A stretch of DNA of 64,000 nt from Ruminococcus sp. AF31-8BH (GCF_003460605.1 NZ_QTVN01000004.1:62001-126000), one strand, 5' to 3'. Counted from the first letter of the stretch, positions 34,358-42,555 are shown. Program-made: numbers and translations. The notes: generated from the sequence alone by a model not told the origin.

Positions 34358-34767
34358 TATATCAAGATTCCCTCCAGATGATCACACTCGTGCTGGATGA
34401 TCTGCGCGGTCCAGCCCTGGAATTTTCCCCGCTGTTTTTTGAAATTGATATCCTCGTATTCCACTTCAATCTCCTCATATCTAGTGCATTTTCGCACGCC
34501 GATCAGGGACAGGCAGCCCTCTTCTGTCTGGTATTTTCCGGTCTTTTTCACAATCACGGGATTGTACATAATGGTGTTCATAAAACCCATATTTACCACG
34601 ATAATACGCTTGCGCTCCCCGATCATGTTGGCTGCCATGCCTACGCAGCCCTCCTCATTTGCCTTCAGGGTATCCAGAAGATCCTGGGCAATCTGGGCGT
34701 CTTCTTTTGTAGCTTTCTCTGATTTCTGGCTTAAGAACCAGGTGTCATGCATAATTTCTCTGATCAT
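34357..34767 (-). CDS. def: Peptide deformylase-like protein
   Basis: This is a small metallohydrolase (136 residues) of the deformylase family, which removes formyl groups from N-terminal methionine. Motif 2 (EEGCLSL, metal Cys) and motif 3 (QHECDHLEGILI, metal His pair and catalytic Glu) are intact. Motif 1 is CVGMAANMIG, with Asn where classic enzymes have Gln. The length and the Asn place it in a divergent clade that may be an accessory rather than the housekeeping enzyme. It is the first gene of a two-gene unit with the LysR regulator, read from the promoter at 34821-34848. This pairing suggests action on formylated peptides or related small molecules. Confidence 0.88.
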   Translation of the reverse strand: MIREIMHDTWFLSQKSEKATKEDAQIAQDLLDTLKANEEGCVGMAANMIGERKRIIVVNMGFMNTIMYNPVIVKKTGKYQTEEGCLSLIGVRKCTRYEEIEVEYEDINFKKQRGKFQGWTAQIIQHECDHLEGILI

Positions 34768-34820
34768 ATTCTTCTACCTTATCTATTTTATTTTCCAATG
34801 AATCCGTAAACTTCTCTTCC

Positions 34821-34848
34821 ACTTTACCATATCCACGCCCGAAGTCAA
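34821..34848 (-). promoter_or_regulatory. Promoter of the def-lysR unit
   Basis: Minus strand: TTGACT (34843-34848), a 16-base spacer and TAAAGT (34821-34826). The shared C5-W-G3 operator is absent, so this unit is probably not under the same control. Confidence 0.65.
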
Positions 34849-34968
34849 CCCACATTGTTTATTCGGCATCCATCCGCATTTTCTCTCATTGACAAAAAAT
34901 GGAAAACTATGTTACTATAAGAACCATATTAAACCTAGTTGACAAGTAGGTATTAGGAGGTAAATGAC

Positions 34969-35115
34969 ATATCCTGGATTAAACCAGTTACTTATGAAAC
35001 CGCAAGCCCAGAGGTAAAAGCTTTCCTTGATGAGAAAGGCCATGAGATCTTAAACAGCTCCCGCAAGCGTCCTTACCAGATGCTTTTGCATTTGACAGGG
35101 TCTGATTTAGATTAA
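34969..35115 (+). CDS. Short ORF with possible AUA start
   Basis: An open frame of 48 codons (SWIKPVTYETASPEVKAFLD then EKGHEILNSSRKRPYQMLLH) follows a perfect AGGAGG placed 8 bases before an ATA codon. No ATG, GTG or TTG is available in frame near that site; an in-frame TAG lies just upstream. The protein start resembles carboxymuconolactone-decarboxylase-like proteins, so this may be a fragment whose ATG mutated to ATA, or a gene using a rare AUA start. TTGACA and TATAAG upstream (near 34889-34920) are badly spaced as a promoter. A terminator follows directly, which favours a once functional unit. Confidence 0.4.
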   Translation: MSWIKPVTYETASPEVKAFLDEKGHEILNSSRKRPYQMLLHLTGSDLD

Positions 35116-35123
35116 CAAAAACT

Positions 35124-35156
35124 GTATATGAATGACTTTACTGCCAATTCATATAC
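35124..35156. terminator. Bidirectional terminator
   Basis: GTATATGAAT/ATTCATATAC form a perfect 10-bp stem, with GTTTTAT on the plus side and GTTTTTGTT on the minus side. It serves the short ORF and the converging hydrolase-methyltransferase gene. Confidence 0.85.
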
Positions 35157-35172
35157 CGTTTTATGTATTTCC

Positions 35173-36942
35173 TCAGTTGCAGCTGCCTTTTGTTGCTGCG
35201 ATTGCGAACATTGGGGTTGGATTGTAGAAGGCATCCTTCTCTTTATACATTCTTCTGCTCACTCCAAGATCTATGGAAATCTGCTCCATTCCCACTTTTC
35301 CAAGCTCTTCCACGTCCCATGCAGGGCGGATATAGGAGCTGATTGGGAGCTGTCGCTTGATGTCCTCGCACTCCTGCATCAGGGAGTCCCCAAGCTGCTT
35401 GTGGGCGTGATTTTCCGGAAGATCGGAGGTCTCAGCAAAATCCACGGCACCGTAATTAGCATCGAAATTCAAAAGTACTCCGCCTGGCTTTAAGACTCTT
35501 GTCCACTCCTTGTAGGCCTGTGCAGCCTCCGGCAATGTCCAGGTAAGGTTTCTGGAAATGACCACATCAAAGCTGTTATCTGCAAAGCTTAAATGCTCCG
35601 CATCCATGATCTCAAAATTGCAGTTTACCTGCTCTTCTTTTGCAAGGATTCTGGAATTTGCAACCATGTCCGGGGTAAGATCCGTGCCAGTTACCTGATG
35701 TCCCTGCTTTGCAAGAAGGATGGTGAAAAATCCGGTTCCGCAGCCTACATCTAATATTCTAAGCTTTCCATTATGCGGCTTTTTCAAACTCATTCCTACC
35801 TCTTTATTCCCATTTTCTTCAGAATCCAGGGTGTTTTCCTTCCTTTCAGGCAGATATTTCCGGATTTCTTCCAGCCATCTGTCTGCCAGCGCACTGTGCA
35901 GTTCCGCTCTTCTCTGCTCCAAAAAGCTGTCACTTCTCTTGGTCCAGTAAGCGGCAATTTTCTCCTTACGGTCATCTTCTTCATAGCTGATCCTGCCGTA
36001 AGCTACCATTGGACCATCCTTTAATACCTGCAGAGAACCTGCCTGATAAAGGATCACTCCGTCCCCGTAAGCTACACTGTTTTCCAGAATATTATCCTCA
36101 TAATCCTTCACATAACCAAGGATCTCACCCTCTGTAAAAAGGTCTCCCGCCTTCTTCTGGGGATACCACATTCCGGTATAAGAAGCAGACTGATACTGCA
36201 CCTGGGTTACATTCAGCGGATAGTATTTTCGCAGGCTTGCGTGTCCGTCATAGATTCCAAGGAACCTTAAAATACTGCGCACATCCCGCTTCATAGAACG
36301 CACTTCTTCTGTATCCCAGTCGCCCATTCCGCCTCGTTCCAGAAGGACGGAAGGGATGCCGCAGGATGCTGCATAATTATAGCTTCCGCCAGATGCCACC
36401 TCGGATTTCACCATATAGGGCACATCCACCTGTTCTGCCATCTGACGGGAGATTTTAGTTACTTCCGGGTCTGCTTTTCCTGCGTAATAGACATAGGGAG
36501 TCAGCTTCTCATAGTCATCTCCGCTGTGAAGATCAATGTAGTAATCTGCTTTTTTCTGTAGTTCATTCACCACTGCATAGGCCAGTTTCTCATACTTGGT
36601 TCCATCTTTTTTACCAGGAAAAACACGGTTCAGATTCTCGCCTGTTTCCCTGCAAAGAGAACCGTGGCGGTTCTCAAATTCGTCCCTTCCAACTACCTTT
36701 ACAATAATGACTGTTCCCGTCATTTTCTCAATTTTCAGGTCTCTTCCAAGCTCTATTGCGCTCTGGATTCCCACATATTCTCCTGCATGGATTCCCGCCG
36801 TGATCAGAGCCGTTTTGCCTGGCTTTTCCCCGCGGACAATCGTCGCAGGAAGGGAAAATTCACCATCTCCAATGCTGATAAAGCCGTGGACGCGCTGTCC
36901 CGGTGCCGCGCAAAGACCGCCGATATTTATTGTATCACCCAT
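35173..36942 (-). CDS. M14/succinylglutamate-desuccinylase-like hydrolase fused to a SAM methyltransferase
   Basis: This is a two-domain protein of 589 residues. Residues about 1-320 are an M14-type zinc hydrolase of the AstE/aspartoacylase group: AGIHAGEYVGIQSA supplies His and Glu ligands, DLHSGDDYEKL the second His, and GNLNRVFPG-like substrate residues appear as ENLNRVFPGKKDG. A charged linker follows, then a class I methyltransferase from about residue 385: ILDVGCGTGFFTILLAKQGH, GTDLTPDMV, and NFEIMDAEHLSFADNSFDVV. The second domain closely resembles the stand-alone enzyme encoded next upstream. An acyl- or peptidyl-bond hydrolase joined to a methyltransferase suggests modification of a small amide-containing metabolite. 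No close functional precedent is known to me. Confidence 0.88.
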   Translation of the reverse strand: MGDTINIGGLCAAPGQRVHGFISIGDGEFSLPATIVRGEKPGKTALITAGIHAGEYVGIQSAIELGRDLKIEKMTGTVIIVKVVGRDEFENRHGSLCRETGENLNRVFPGKKDGTKYEKLAYAVVNELQKKADYYIDLHSGDDYEKLTPYVYYAGKADPEVTKISRQMAEQVDVPYMVKSEVASGGSYNYAASCGIPSVLLERGGMGDWDTEEVRSMKRDVRSILRFLGIYDGHASLRKYYPLNVTQVQYQSASYTGMWYPQKKAGDLFTEGEILGYVKDYEDNILENSVAYGDGVILYQAGSLQVLKDGPMVAYGRISYEEDDRKEKIAAYWTKRSDSFLEQRRAELHSALADRWLEEIRKYLPERKENTLDSEENGNKEVGMSLKKPHNGKLRILDVGCGTGFFTILLAKQGHQVTGTDLTPDMVANSRILAKEEQVNCNFEIMDAEHLSFADNSFDVVISRNLTWTLPEAAQAYKEWTRVLKPGGVLLNFDANYGAVDFAETSDLPENHAHKQLGDSLMQECEDIKRQLPISSYIRPAWDVEELGKVGMEQISIDLGVSRRMYKEKDAFYNPTPMFAIAATKGSCN

Positions 36943-37027
36943 TCTTTTATCCTTTCCATATGGTAGCTTTAATCATCATAATGATTCAGAATACTGCCTG
37001 CTGACCATTACGCTTTAGTTCCTCTTG

Positions 37028-37813
37028 TTATTTCGTAACCTTAATCATAAACATAGGCGTGGACCCATAATTCAGCTTTTCTTCCTCACTCCACACCTGC
37101 TGCCAGATGTTCTCATCTACCTCTATTTTTTCTGCTTTCAGTTCTTCCAAGACCTTCACATCCCATCCCGGGCGCTTTGTCTCAGACAATGGAACCTGCA
37201 GTGCGATCTTCTCCATGCGGTCAATATCCGTGCACAGATAATGGTCGTCAAGGCTGCCTTTTTCCACATTCCTGCGGTCGTTTTCATAGGCTTCCCGCTT
37301 CTTGTCATCATAGAGATAGCCGTACCAGTTGGCATCAAAATTCAGAAGCTTTCCGCCCTTTTTCAGCACCCTAAGCCATTCCCCGTATGCCTGATCCGGA
37401 TGAGGAAGATTCCATGTCAGGTTCCTGGAAATGATCACATCAAAGCTCTCATCCTCAAACTCCAGGGCCTGGGCATCCATCCTCTTAAATTCAATATTGC
37501 TGCTCTTTTCTCCAATAAATTTTGCCGCATTTTCAGCAGCCTTTTCCAGCATTCCAGGGGTGTAATCCACAGCCGTTACGTGATAACCAGCCTCAGCCAG
37601 AATCATTGGAAAAAAGCCAGGGCCTGTACCGATATCCAGGATCCGCAGCTGTTCCTTGTCGTTATCAGAAAGTTTTTTTTCCAAAAATCCACTTTCCAGG
37701 GTCTTTAGCCATGCCTTTTTTTGCATCCCCTTCAGCTCTTTTTCATTCACCTCAGAATACCCCTCTGTCCGGGTACTCCAATAGCTCTCTATTTCATCCA
37801 GCAATCTATCCAA
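37028..37813 (-). CDS. Class I SAM-dependent methyltransferase
   Basis: This is a 261-residue methyltransferase of the UbiE-like class. SAM-binding motif I is ILDIGTGPGFFPMILAEAGY, then VTAVDYTPGMLEKA, and motif III region SFDVIISRNLTWNLPHPDQA. The last is nearly the same as VVISRNLTWTLPEAAQA in the fused protein downstream, so the two domains are paralogues. It is first in a two-gene operon driven by the promoter at 37874-37935, with the start codon 97 bases from the operator centre, exactly as at the Nik-type operon. Substrate unknown. Confidence 0.9.
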   Translation of the reverse strand: MDRLLDEIESYWSTRTEGYSEVNEKELKGMQKKAWLKTLESGFLEKKLSDNDKEQLRILDIGTGPGFFPMILAEAGYHVTAVDYTPGMLEKAAENAAKFIGEKSSNIEFKRMDAQALEFEDESFDVIISRNLTWNLPHPDQAYGEWLRVLKKGGKLLNFDANWYGYLYDDKKREAYENDRRNVEKGSLDDHYLCTDIDRMEKIALQVPLSETKRPGWDVKVLEELKAEKIEVDENIWQQVWSEEEKLNYGSTPMFMIKVTK

Positions 37814-37873
37814 TTGTATTTCCTCCGCATAAATCTAAAGTTGTATATTCCGCAAATATACTCCAATGTTAAA

Positions 37874-37935
37874 ACTTTATCAAAAACGCTTTCTTTCCGC
37901 AAGCCCCCCTGGGGGATGTATATACAATTCTCCCA
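37874..37935 (-). promoter_or_regulatory. Promoter and shared operator, site 3 (methyltransferase operon)
   Basis: Minus strand: TTGCGG (37897-37902), a 17-base spacer and TAAAGT (37874-37879). CCCCCAGGG abuts the -35, and GCAGTGGGAGAATTG lies upstream. The match to sites 1 and 2 covers the dyad, the bases into the -35 (STTGYRG) and the AGAAT block. Confidence 0.78.
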
Positions 37936-37962
37936 CTGCGCCATTAAATTTCCCAGCAAAAA

Positions 37963-38002
37963 AATATCAGAGAACCTCTGTCAGCTGAGATTCTCTGATA
38001 TT
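37963..38002. terminator. Bidirectional terminator
   Basis: AATATCAGAGAA/TTCTCTGATATT form a perfect 12-bp stem with T tracts on both strands, downstream of the short PAS-like gene. Confidence 0.85.
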
Positions 38003-38030
38003 TTTCAAAATCCGTTCTGTTTCAAAGCTT

Positions 38031-38348
38031 TTATTTCTTTGTATCGTGCCGCACTGTGCAGCTGTTTTTTCCATTCTTCCTGGGTTCGTAAAGGGCCTTG
38101 TCCGCTTCTGCCTCTTCGGGCACAATATACTGTAAATTAAAATCCCCGATCACCTGGTCAAAATTTCCTGCGGAATGCTGGGGAACCACGGTTTTCTCAT
38201 CTGCAGAATAATACAGAATATACCCCTGGGTTTCCAGATCGATCCAGCATACATAGTCAAATTCCGAAAGAACCGCGTGGGCGATGGATGCATTTCGCTG
38301 CTCATCCTGCAGAAATATTTTTTTGAAAAAAGTGATTTTCTCCAGCAT
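38031..38348 (-). CDS. Short PAS-like sensor fragment
   Basis: This is a 105-residue protein that looks like only the N-terminal sensory part of a larger signalling protein. NASIAHAVLSEFDYVCWIDL and GNFDQVIGDFNLQYIVPEEA resemble PAS-like input domains found before GGDEF or EAL domains in Lachnospiraceae. No catalytic domain follows; the end (KNGKNSCTVRHDTKK) looks like read-through into unrelated sequence. AAGGTGA precedes the ATG. It may be a remnant or a small stand-alone sensor; I cannot tell. A bidirectional terminator follows. Confidence 0.5.
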   Translation of the reverse strand: MLEKITFFKKIFLQDEQRNASIAHAVLSEFDYVCWIDLETQGYILYYSADEKTVVPQHSAGNFDQVIGDFNLQYIVPEEAEADKALYEPRKNGKNSCTVRHDTKK

Positions 38349-38500
38349 AATGATTCACCTTATCTGACTGTATTTTCCCAAAGCTTTTTTCAAAATCCTC
38401 TCCAAAATGAATCCTCACGAAATCAATAATTATTTTTATTATACTACCCGGTACATGATTTGTCATGGGAAAATACTGTGAAATGTTACGGTTTCCCATA

Positions 38501-38529
38501 TTTACAGGTTTCTGTTCCTATTGTATAAT
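38501..38529 (+). promoter_or_regulatory. Promoter of the MATE exporter gene
   Basis: TTTACA (38501-38506), a 17-base spacer and TATAAT (38524-38529) form a strong promoter about 170 bases before the gene. The leader contains a 39-codon frame (38576-38695) without a well-placed ribosome site; I do not count it as a gene. Confidence 0.8.
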
Positions 38530-38704
38530 GAACAGGTCTTTGATAAATTTCATTTCAGGAGTATCATTTTCATTTATGATAAAGCAAAACAGACATTATC
38601 CCCTTCTGGATCCGCAGAATCCTGCGTCCGGGTACAATATTTTCTTCATTTGTTTTTATAACAATAATGATAAAAATATATTTCAGAAAGGATAACCGCT
38701 TAAA

Positions 38705-40006
38705 ATGTTAAAACAATTTTTCAAATACATCACACAGAGTGTGGCTGGCATGATCGGGATTTCTGTGTATATTCTTGCAGATACCTTTTTTATTTCCGTT
38801 CAGTCAGGTGCAGACGGACTGGCGGTGCTGAACTTGATCCTGCCTGTTTACGGGCTGGTTTATGCAATCGGCGCCATGATCGGCATCGGCTCTGCTACCA
38901 GATATGCCATCAGCAAAGCCCAGGGCGGAAATCCGGATTTTTATTTCACACAGTCTATTTTTTGGTGCCTGATCTGCAGCATTCCTTTTATTCTCACAGG
39001 AATTTTTCTTCCGGGAAAATTTCTTGGGCTCCTTGGTGCCGATCAGAGACTGATCCATCTTGGAAAAGGATATCTCAGAATTATGCTGATCACTACGCCG
39101 CTGTTTATGTCCAATTACACCTTCACAGCCTTTGCCCGGAATGACCATGCTACCTCACGGGCCATGATCGGCGCTATTGCAGGAAGCCTGTTTAATATTG
39201 TGTTTGATTATATTTTCATGTTTTCTATGGGACTGGGGCTTTCCGGTGCGGCACTTGCCACTGCGTTTAGCCCTGCGGTAACCATGACCATCTGTTCCAC
39301 ACACTTTCTCAGTAAGAAAAATCAGGTGGAATTTCAGTGGAAGCGCCCTTCTATCCGACACCTTGTTTCCTGCTGCCAGCTTGGAATTTCCGCATTCGTG
39401 GGAGAGCTTTCTTCTGCAATTATTACCATTATTTTCAATATGCTGATCCTGGATATTGCAGGAAATGTAGGCATAGCTGCTTACGGCGTTATTGCCAATC
39501 TTTCCCTGGTGGTCATGTCTATTTTCAACGGACTGGCGCAGGGCGCACAGCCGCTGATCAGCCAGAATTATGGGCAGGGAAAACAGGAAAATGTACGAAA
39601 GCTTTTGAAATGGAGTATTCTTTCCTGCCTGGTTCTGGAGCTTGTTACAGTGGCTCTTTCCTGGGGATTTACAGATGGATTAATCGGGATTTTCAACAGT
39701 GAAAACAATCTTCTGCTTTTGAATTATGCCCATACCGGACTTCGAATCTACTTTCTTGGCTTTTTGTTTGCAGGCATTAATATTATGCTGGTGGCCTATT
39801 TTTCCGCCACTGACAACGCCCGCCCAGCCATCACAGGTTCCCTCATGCGCGGAATCTTCGCCATCGCCGTTAGTGCCGTAATCCTATCGAAACTCCTTGG
39901 AATAAACGGCGTATGGGGCTCCTTTTTAAGCTCGGAAGTCATCACATTCGCCGTACTGCTCCTGCTTTCCAGATTTCAGAAAAAGCCCCAAAAAGAGATC
40001 AAATAA
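38705..40006 (+). CDS. MATE-family multidrug/metabolite exporter
   Basis: This is a multidrug and toxin extrusion transporter of 433 residues with twelve predicted helices in two similar halves. Family signs are ADTFFISVQSGADGLAVLNL in helix 1-2, IGSATRYAISKAQGG, LGLSGAALATAFSPAVTM, and GLAQGAQPLISQNYGQGKQE opening the second half. MATE proteins exchange cations for drugs or secondary metabolites. The gene is divergent from the methyltransferase operon and could export its product, but it lacks the shared operator, so the link is only by position. Confidence 0.93.
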   Translation: MLKQFFKYITQSVAGMIGISVYILADTFFISVQSGADGLAVLNLILPVYGLVYAIGAMIGIGSATRYAISKAQGGNPDFYFTQSIFWCLICSIPFILTGIFLPGKFLGLLGADQRLIHLGKGYLRIMLITTPLFMSNYTFTAFARNDHATSRAMIGAIAGSLFNIVFDYIFMFSMGLGLSGAALATAFSPAVTMTICSTHFLSKKNQVEFQWKRPSIRHLVSCCQLGISAFVGELSSAIITIIFNMLILDIAGNVGIAAYGVIANLSLVVMSIFNGLAQGAQPLISQNYGQGKQENVRKLLKWSILSCLVLELVTVALSWGFTDGLIGIFNSENNLLLLNYAHTGLRIYFLGFLFAGINIMLVAYFSATDNARPAITGSLMRGIFAIAVSAVILSKLLGINGVWGSFLSSEVITFAVLLLLSRFQKKPQKEIK

Positions 40007-40086
40007 AAAACATGCATAAAATGCATAAAAGATTGCGGATAAACTGGTCAAAAAATAATTGCCCAATTCAGTAAACTATGGTATCC

Positions 40087-40092
40087 TATAAT
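40087..40092 (+). promoter_or_regulatory. Candidate -10 of the DtxR-type regulator gene
   Basis: TATAAT at 40087-40092. A TTGCCC at 40059-40064 is 17 bases before an overlapping TATCCT instead, so the exact promoter is uncertain. Confidence 0.45.
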
Positions 40093-40140
40093 TATTATAC
40101 TTGAACAGCAACACAAGCTAGAAAATTGAGGTGATCTATC

Positions 40141-40509
40141 GTGAAATCAAATGAATCCGCTGAGAACTATCTGGAGACAATTCTCGTCCTCAGCAAGAAG
40201 AAACCCGTTGTCCGTTCTGTTGATATCGCTGATGAGCTTGGTTTTAAGAAGTCCAGTGTCAGCGTTGCCATGAAGAATCTCCGTGAGAAGAACCATATCA
40301 CCGTCACTCCTGAAGGATATATTTATCTTACTGAATCCGGTCAGAAGATTGCGGATATGATTTATGAGCGTCATGAATTTTTATCCTCCTGGCTGATCAG
40401 CCTGGGCGTTGATCCTGAGACTGCTACTTCCGATGCCTGCCGCATCGAGCACGTTATAAGCCCGGAGAGCTTTGCCGCAATCAAGAGCCATCTGGCTCCG
40501 GATAAATAA
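40141..40509 (+). CDS. DtxR/MntR-family metal-dependent regulator
   Basis: This is a 122-residue regulator of the iron/manganese-sensing DtxR group, in the short form without the C-terminal SH3-like domain. The winged helix covers VRSVDIADELGFKKSSVSVA and MKNLREKNHITVTPEGYIYL. The dimer and metal-binding helix has IYERHEFLSSWLISLGVDPE and DACRIEHVISPE, giving His, Cys, Glu and His residues at the usual metal ligand places. The start is GTG with GAGGTGAT upstream. It follows the MATE gene. A metal regulator beside two transporters of the nickel/peptide class is suggestive but not proof of a link. Confidence 0.92.
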   Translation: MKSNESAENYLETILVLSKKKPVVRSVDIADELGFKKSSVSVAMKNLREKNHITVTPEGYIYLTESGQKIADMIYERHEFLSSWLISLGVDPETATSDACRIEHVISPESFAAIKSHLAPDK

Positions 40510-40773
40510 ATGCCGTAATCCCATACTCTCACGGCTGCACGCTTTACGGAATATTGCCTGCCAAATAGTTACAGATTAATACATGAAATAAGACCTGCAC
40601 TCCAGATAAATGAACTATAGTAAGTTTCGATTATAGCATTTTATTTGGATGCAGGTCTTTTGTTTATACCAAATACTGTGACAAATTGCAATGCTCTCCA
40701 AGCTCTGGACTACTTTTCGCAAAGCTCTTGAAACAGCGTTTCAAGCATGCCCTTTGCTGTCTGCTTTTCAATA
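40510..40773. other. Intergenic region with two hairpins
   Basis: It contains a long imperfect hairpin at 40591-40658 (listed separately) and a palindrome CTTGAAACAGCGTTTCAAG at 40727-40745 next to GCATGCCCT, which loosely recalls the dispersed repeat at 10970. The palindrome may help end glgB transcription. No gene seen. Confidence 0.5.
40591..40658. terminator. Long-stem terminator between the DtxR-type gene and glgB
   Basis: The arms AGACCTGCACTCCAGATAAA and TTTATTTGGATGCAGGTCT pair over about 27 positions with a few mismatches and are followed by TTTTGTTT. It is placed where the converging genes need a terminator. Confidence 0.65.
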
Positions 40774-42555
40774 TTACTTCACCAGATAATATCTTGCGGA
40801 AAACGGTCCCATTTTGAATACCGCTTTTCCGCCCTTGATTTCTTTCTCTTTCTTGGTGTAGCGCTTTTTGCCGCCGTATTTTACCATGTCGCTGGCAAGG
40901 AGAAGCTCATATCCGGCGTAATCCTTTTCCAGGGTGTATTCCTGAGTTTCATCTGAGAAATTGAACACTGCAAGAATCTTCTGATCCCCGCTGATTCGCT
41001 CAAACAGGTACATGCATTTCTGCTCCTGATGGCAGTCCACCCACTCAAAGCCATCCTGGCGGATATCTCTCTGATAGAATGCATTATTCGTCAGATAGCA
41101 CTTATTCAGGTCTGCCATGAATTTGTGGAAAGCTTCGTGGATCGGGAATTTCAGCAGGATCCAGTCAAGCTCGTCTTTCTCGCACCATTCTTTGAGCTGT
41201 GCCAGTTCATTTCCCATGAAGTTCAGCTTTGCGCCTGGATGTGCATACATATACATGTAAAAGGCTCTTGCCTGAGGGAATTTGCCGTCGTATCCGCCGT
41301 TCATTTTCTGGGCGATGGTGGCTTTTCCGTGGACGACCTCATCATGGGACAGAGGGAGAATATAGCGCTCATTGTAGTAGTACATCATGGAAAAAGTCAG
41401 CTTGTGGTACTTCTCTCTTCTTTCATTTGCATCTGCCTGGAAATAGGACAGGGTGTCGTGCATCCAGCCAAGATCCCATTTGTAGTCAAAGCCAAGTCCG
41501 CCCTCCCAGACAGCCTTAGTAACACCCTGGTAAGGGGTAGAATCTTCTGCAAAAAGCAGGCATTCCGGGACACGCTCTTTCAGTCCCTGGTTCATGGTGC
41601 GGATAAATTTAAGAGCAGCCAGGTTCTCGCCGCGGTTTGCGTCTCCCTGCCAGTAGATCAGGTTTCCTACCGCATCCATGCGAAGTCCGTCGAAGTGGAA
41701 TTCTCTCAGCCAGTAATATGCGGAGGACTGCAGGAAGCTGCATACCTCACCTCTGGAATGCATAAAGTTGCAGCTGCCCCATTCGTTGCGTCCAACTGCC
41801 ATGTTGGGGTACTCGTATAATGCGGTTCCATCGTATTCTGCCAGTGCATAATCATTCACAGCAAAATGCACAGGAACGAAATCCAGAATTACGCCGATGC
41901 CTGCCTGATGGCACTGGTCTACAAAGGATTTCAGTTCTTCCGGCTTTCCGTAGCGGGCAGTTGGGCTGAAATATCCGGTGTCCTGATAGCCCCAGGATTC
42001 ATCGCAGGGATACTCGCAAAGAGGCATGATTTCTACATAGTTGTAGCCGTATTCTTTCAGATAGGCGATGAGGATTGGGGCAAGCTCTTCGTAGGTGTAC
42101 CAGTCTTCCTGTCCTTCTCCCCGTTTTTTCCAGGAGCCGAAATGCATCTCGTAGATGTTGATTGGCTTGTCATGGCCTACCTTGCAGCCTTTCTGCCATT
42201 TGGCATCTTTGAATTTGTAGCCGCCAAGGGCATAGGTTTTGGATGCGGTGCCGGGGCGCATTTCGCTGTAGAATGCGTAGGGGTCTGCATGGTCTATGAA
42301 GGAGCCGTCCTGGCGGTAGATTCTGTATTTGTACATCAGGTCGGAGCCCACACCGTCAATGGTGCATTCCCAGAAATTTCCATCGTGGACGCGGTTCATT
42401 GGGGTTTCAGTCCAGCCGTTGAATTCTCCGATTACGGAGACGCGCTGTGCTGCAGGGGCAAAGGTGCGGAAGGTGGTGCCGCTTTCCAAGACGTGTGCGC
42501 CCAGGTACTGATAGGCTTCAAATTCTTTGCCGGTGTAAAAGTTGTAAAAATCCAT
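40774..42555 (-). CDS. glgB: 1,4-alpha-glucan branching enzyme
   Basis: This GH13 enzyme forms alpha-1,6 branches in glycogen. The 593 residues hold an N-terminal CBM48 domain (about 15-105, RVSVIGEFNGWTETPMNRV), then the catalytic barrel. Catalytic residues are visible: DGLRMDAVGNLIYW (nucleophile Asp), LLFAEDSTPYQG (acid/base Glu) and LPLSHDEVVHGK (third Asp), with GSCNFMHSRGEVCSFL between. It is a little shorter than typical GlgB (620-640). It stands alone here, without other glycogen genes. The ribosome site is GGGAGAGGG. Confidence 0.95.
   Translation of the reverse strand: MDFYNFYTGKEFEAYQYLGAHVLESGTTFRTFAPAAQRVSVIGEFNGWTETPMNRVHDGNFWECTIDGVGSDLMYKYRIYRQDGSFIDHADPYAFYSEMRPGTASKTYALGGYKFKDAKWQKGCKVGHDKPINIYEMHFGSWKKRGEGQEDWYTYEELAPILIAYLKEYGYNYVEIMPLCEYPCDESWGYQDTGYFSPTARYGKPEELKSFVDQCHQAGIGVILDFVPVHFAVNDYALAEYDGTALYEYPNMAVGRNEWGSCNFMHSRGEVCSFLQSSAYYWLREFHFDGLRMDAVGNLIYWQGDANRGENLAALKFIRTMNQGLKERVPECLLFAEDSTPYQGVTKAVWEGGLGFDYKWDLGWMHDTLSYFQADANERREKYHKLTFSMMYYYNERYILPLSHDEVVHGKATIAQKMNGGYDGKFPQARAFYMYMYAHPGAKLNFMGNELAQLKEWCEKDELDWILLKFPIHEAFHKFMADLNKCYLTNNAFYQRDIRQDGFEWVDCHQEQKCMYLFERISGDQKILAVFNFSDETQEYTLEKDYAGYELLLASDMVKYGGKKRYTKKEKEIKGGKAVFKMGPFSARYYLVK

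Noticed and set aside
38576..38695. 39-codon frame in the MATE leader as a regulatory peptide
   Set aside because: The only purine-rich site is about 14 bases before the ATG and the composition (Asn/Phe rich) looks random; kept only as a remark.
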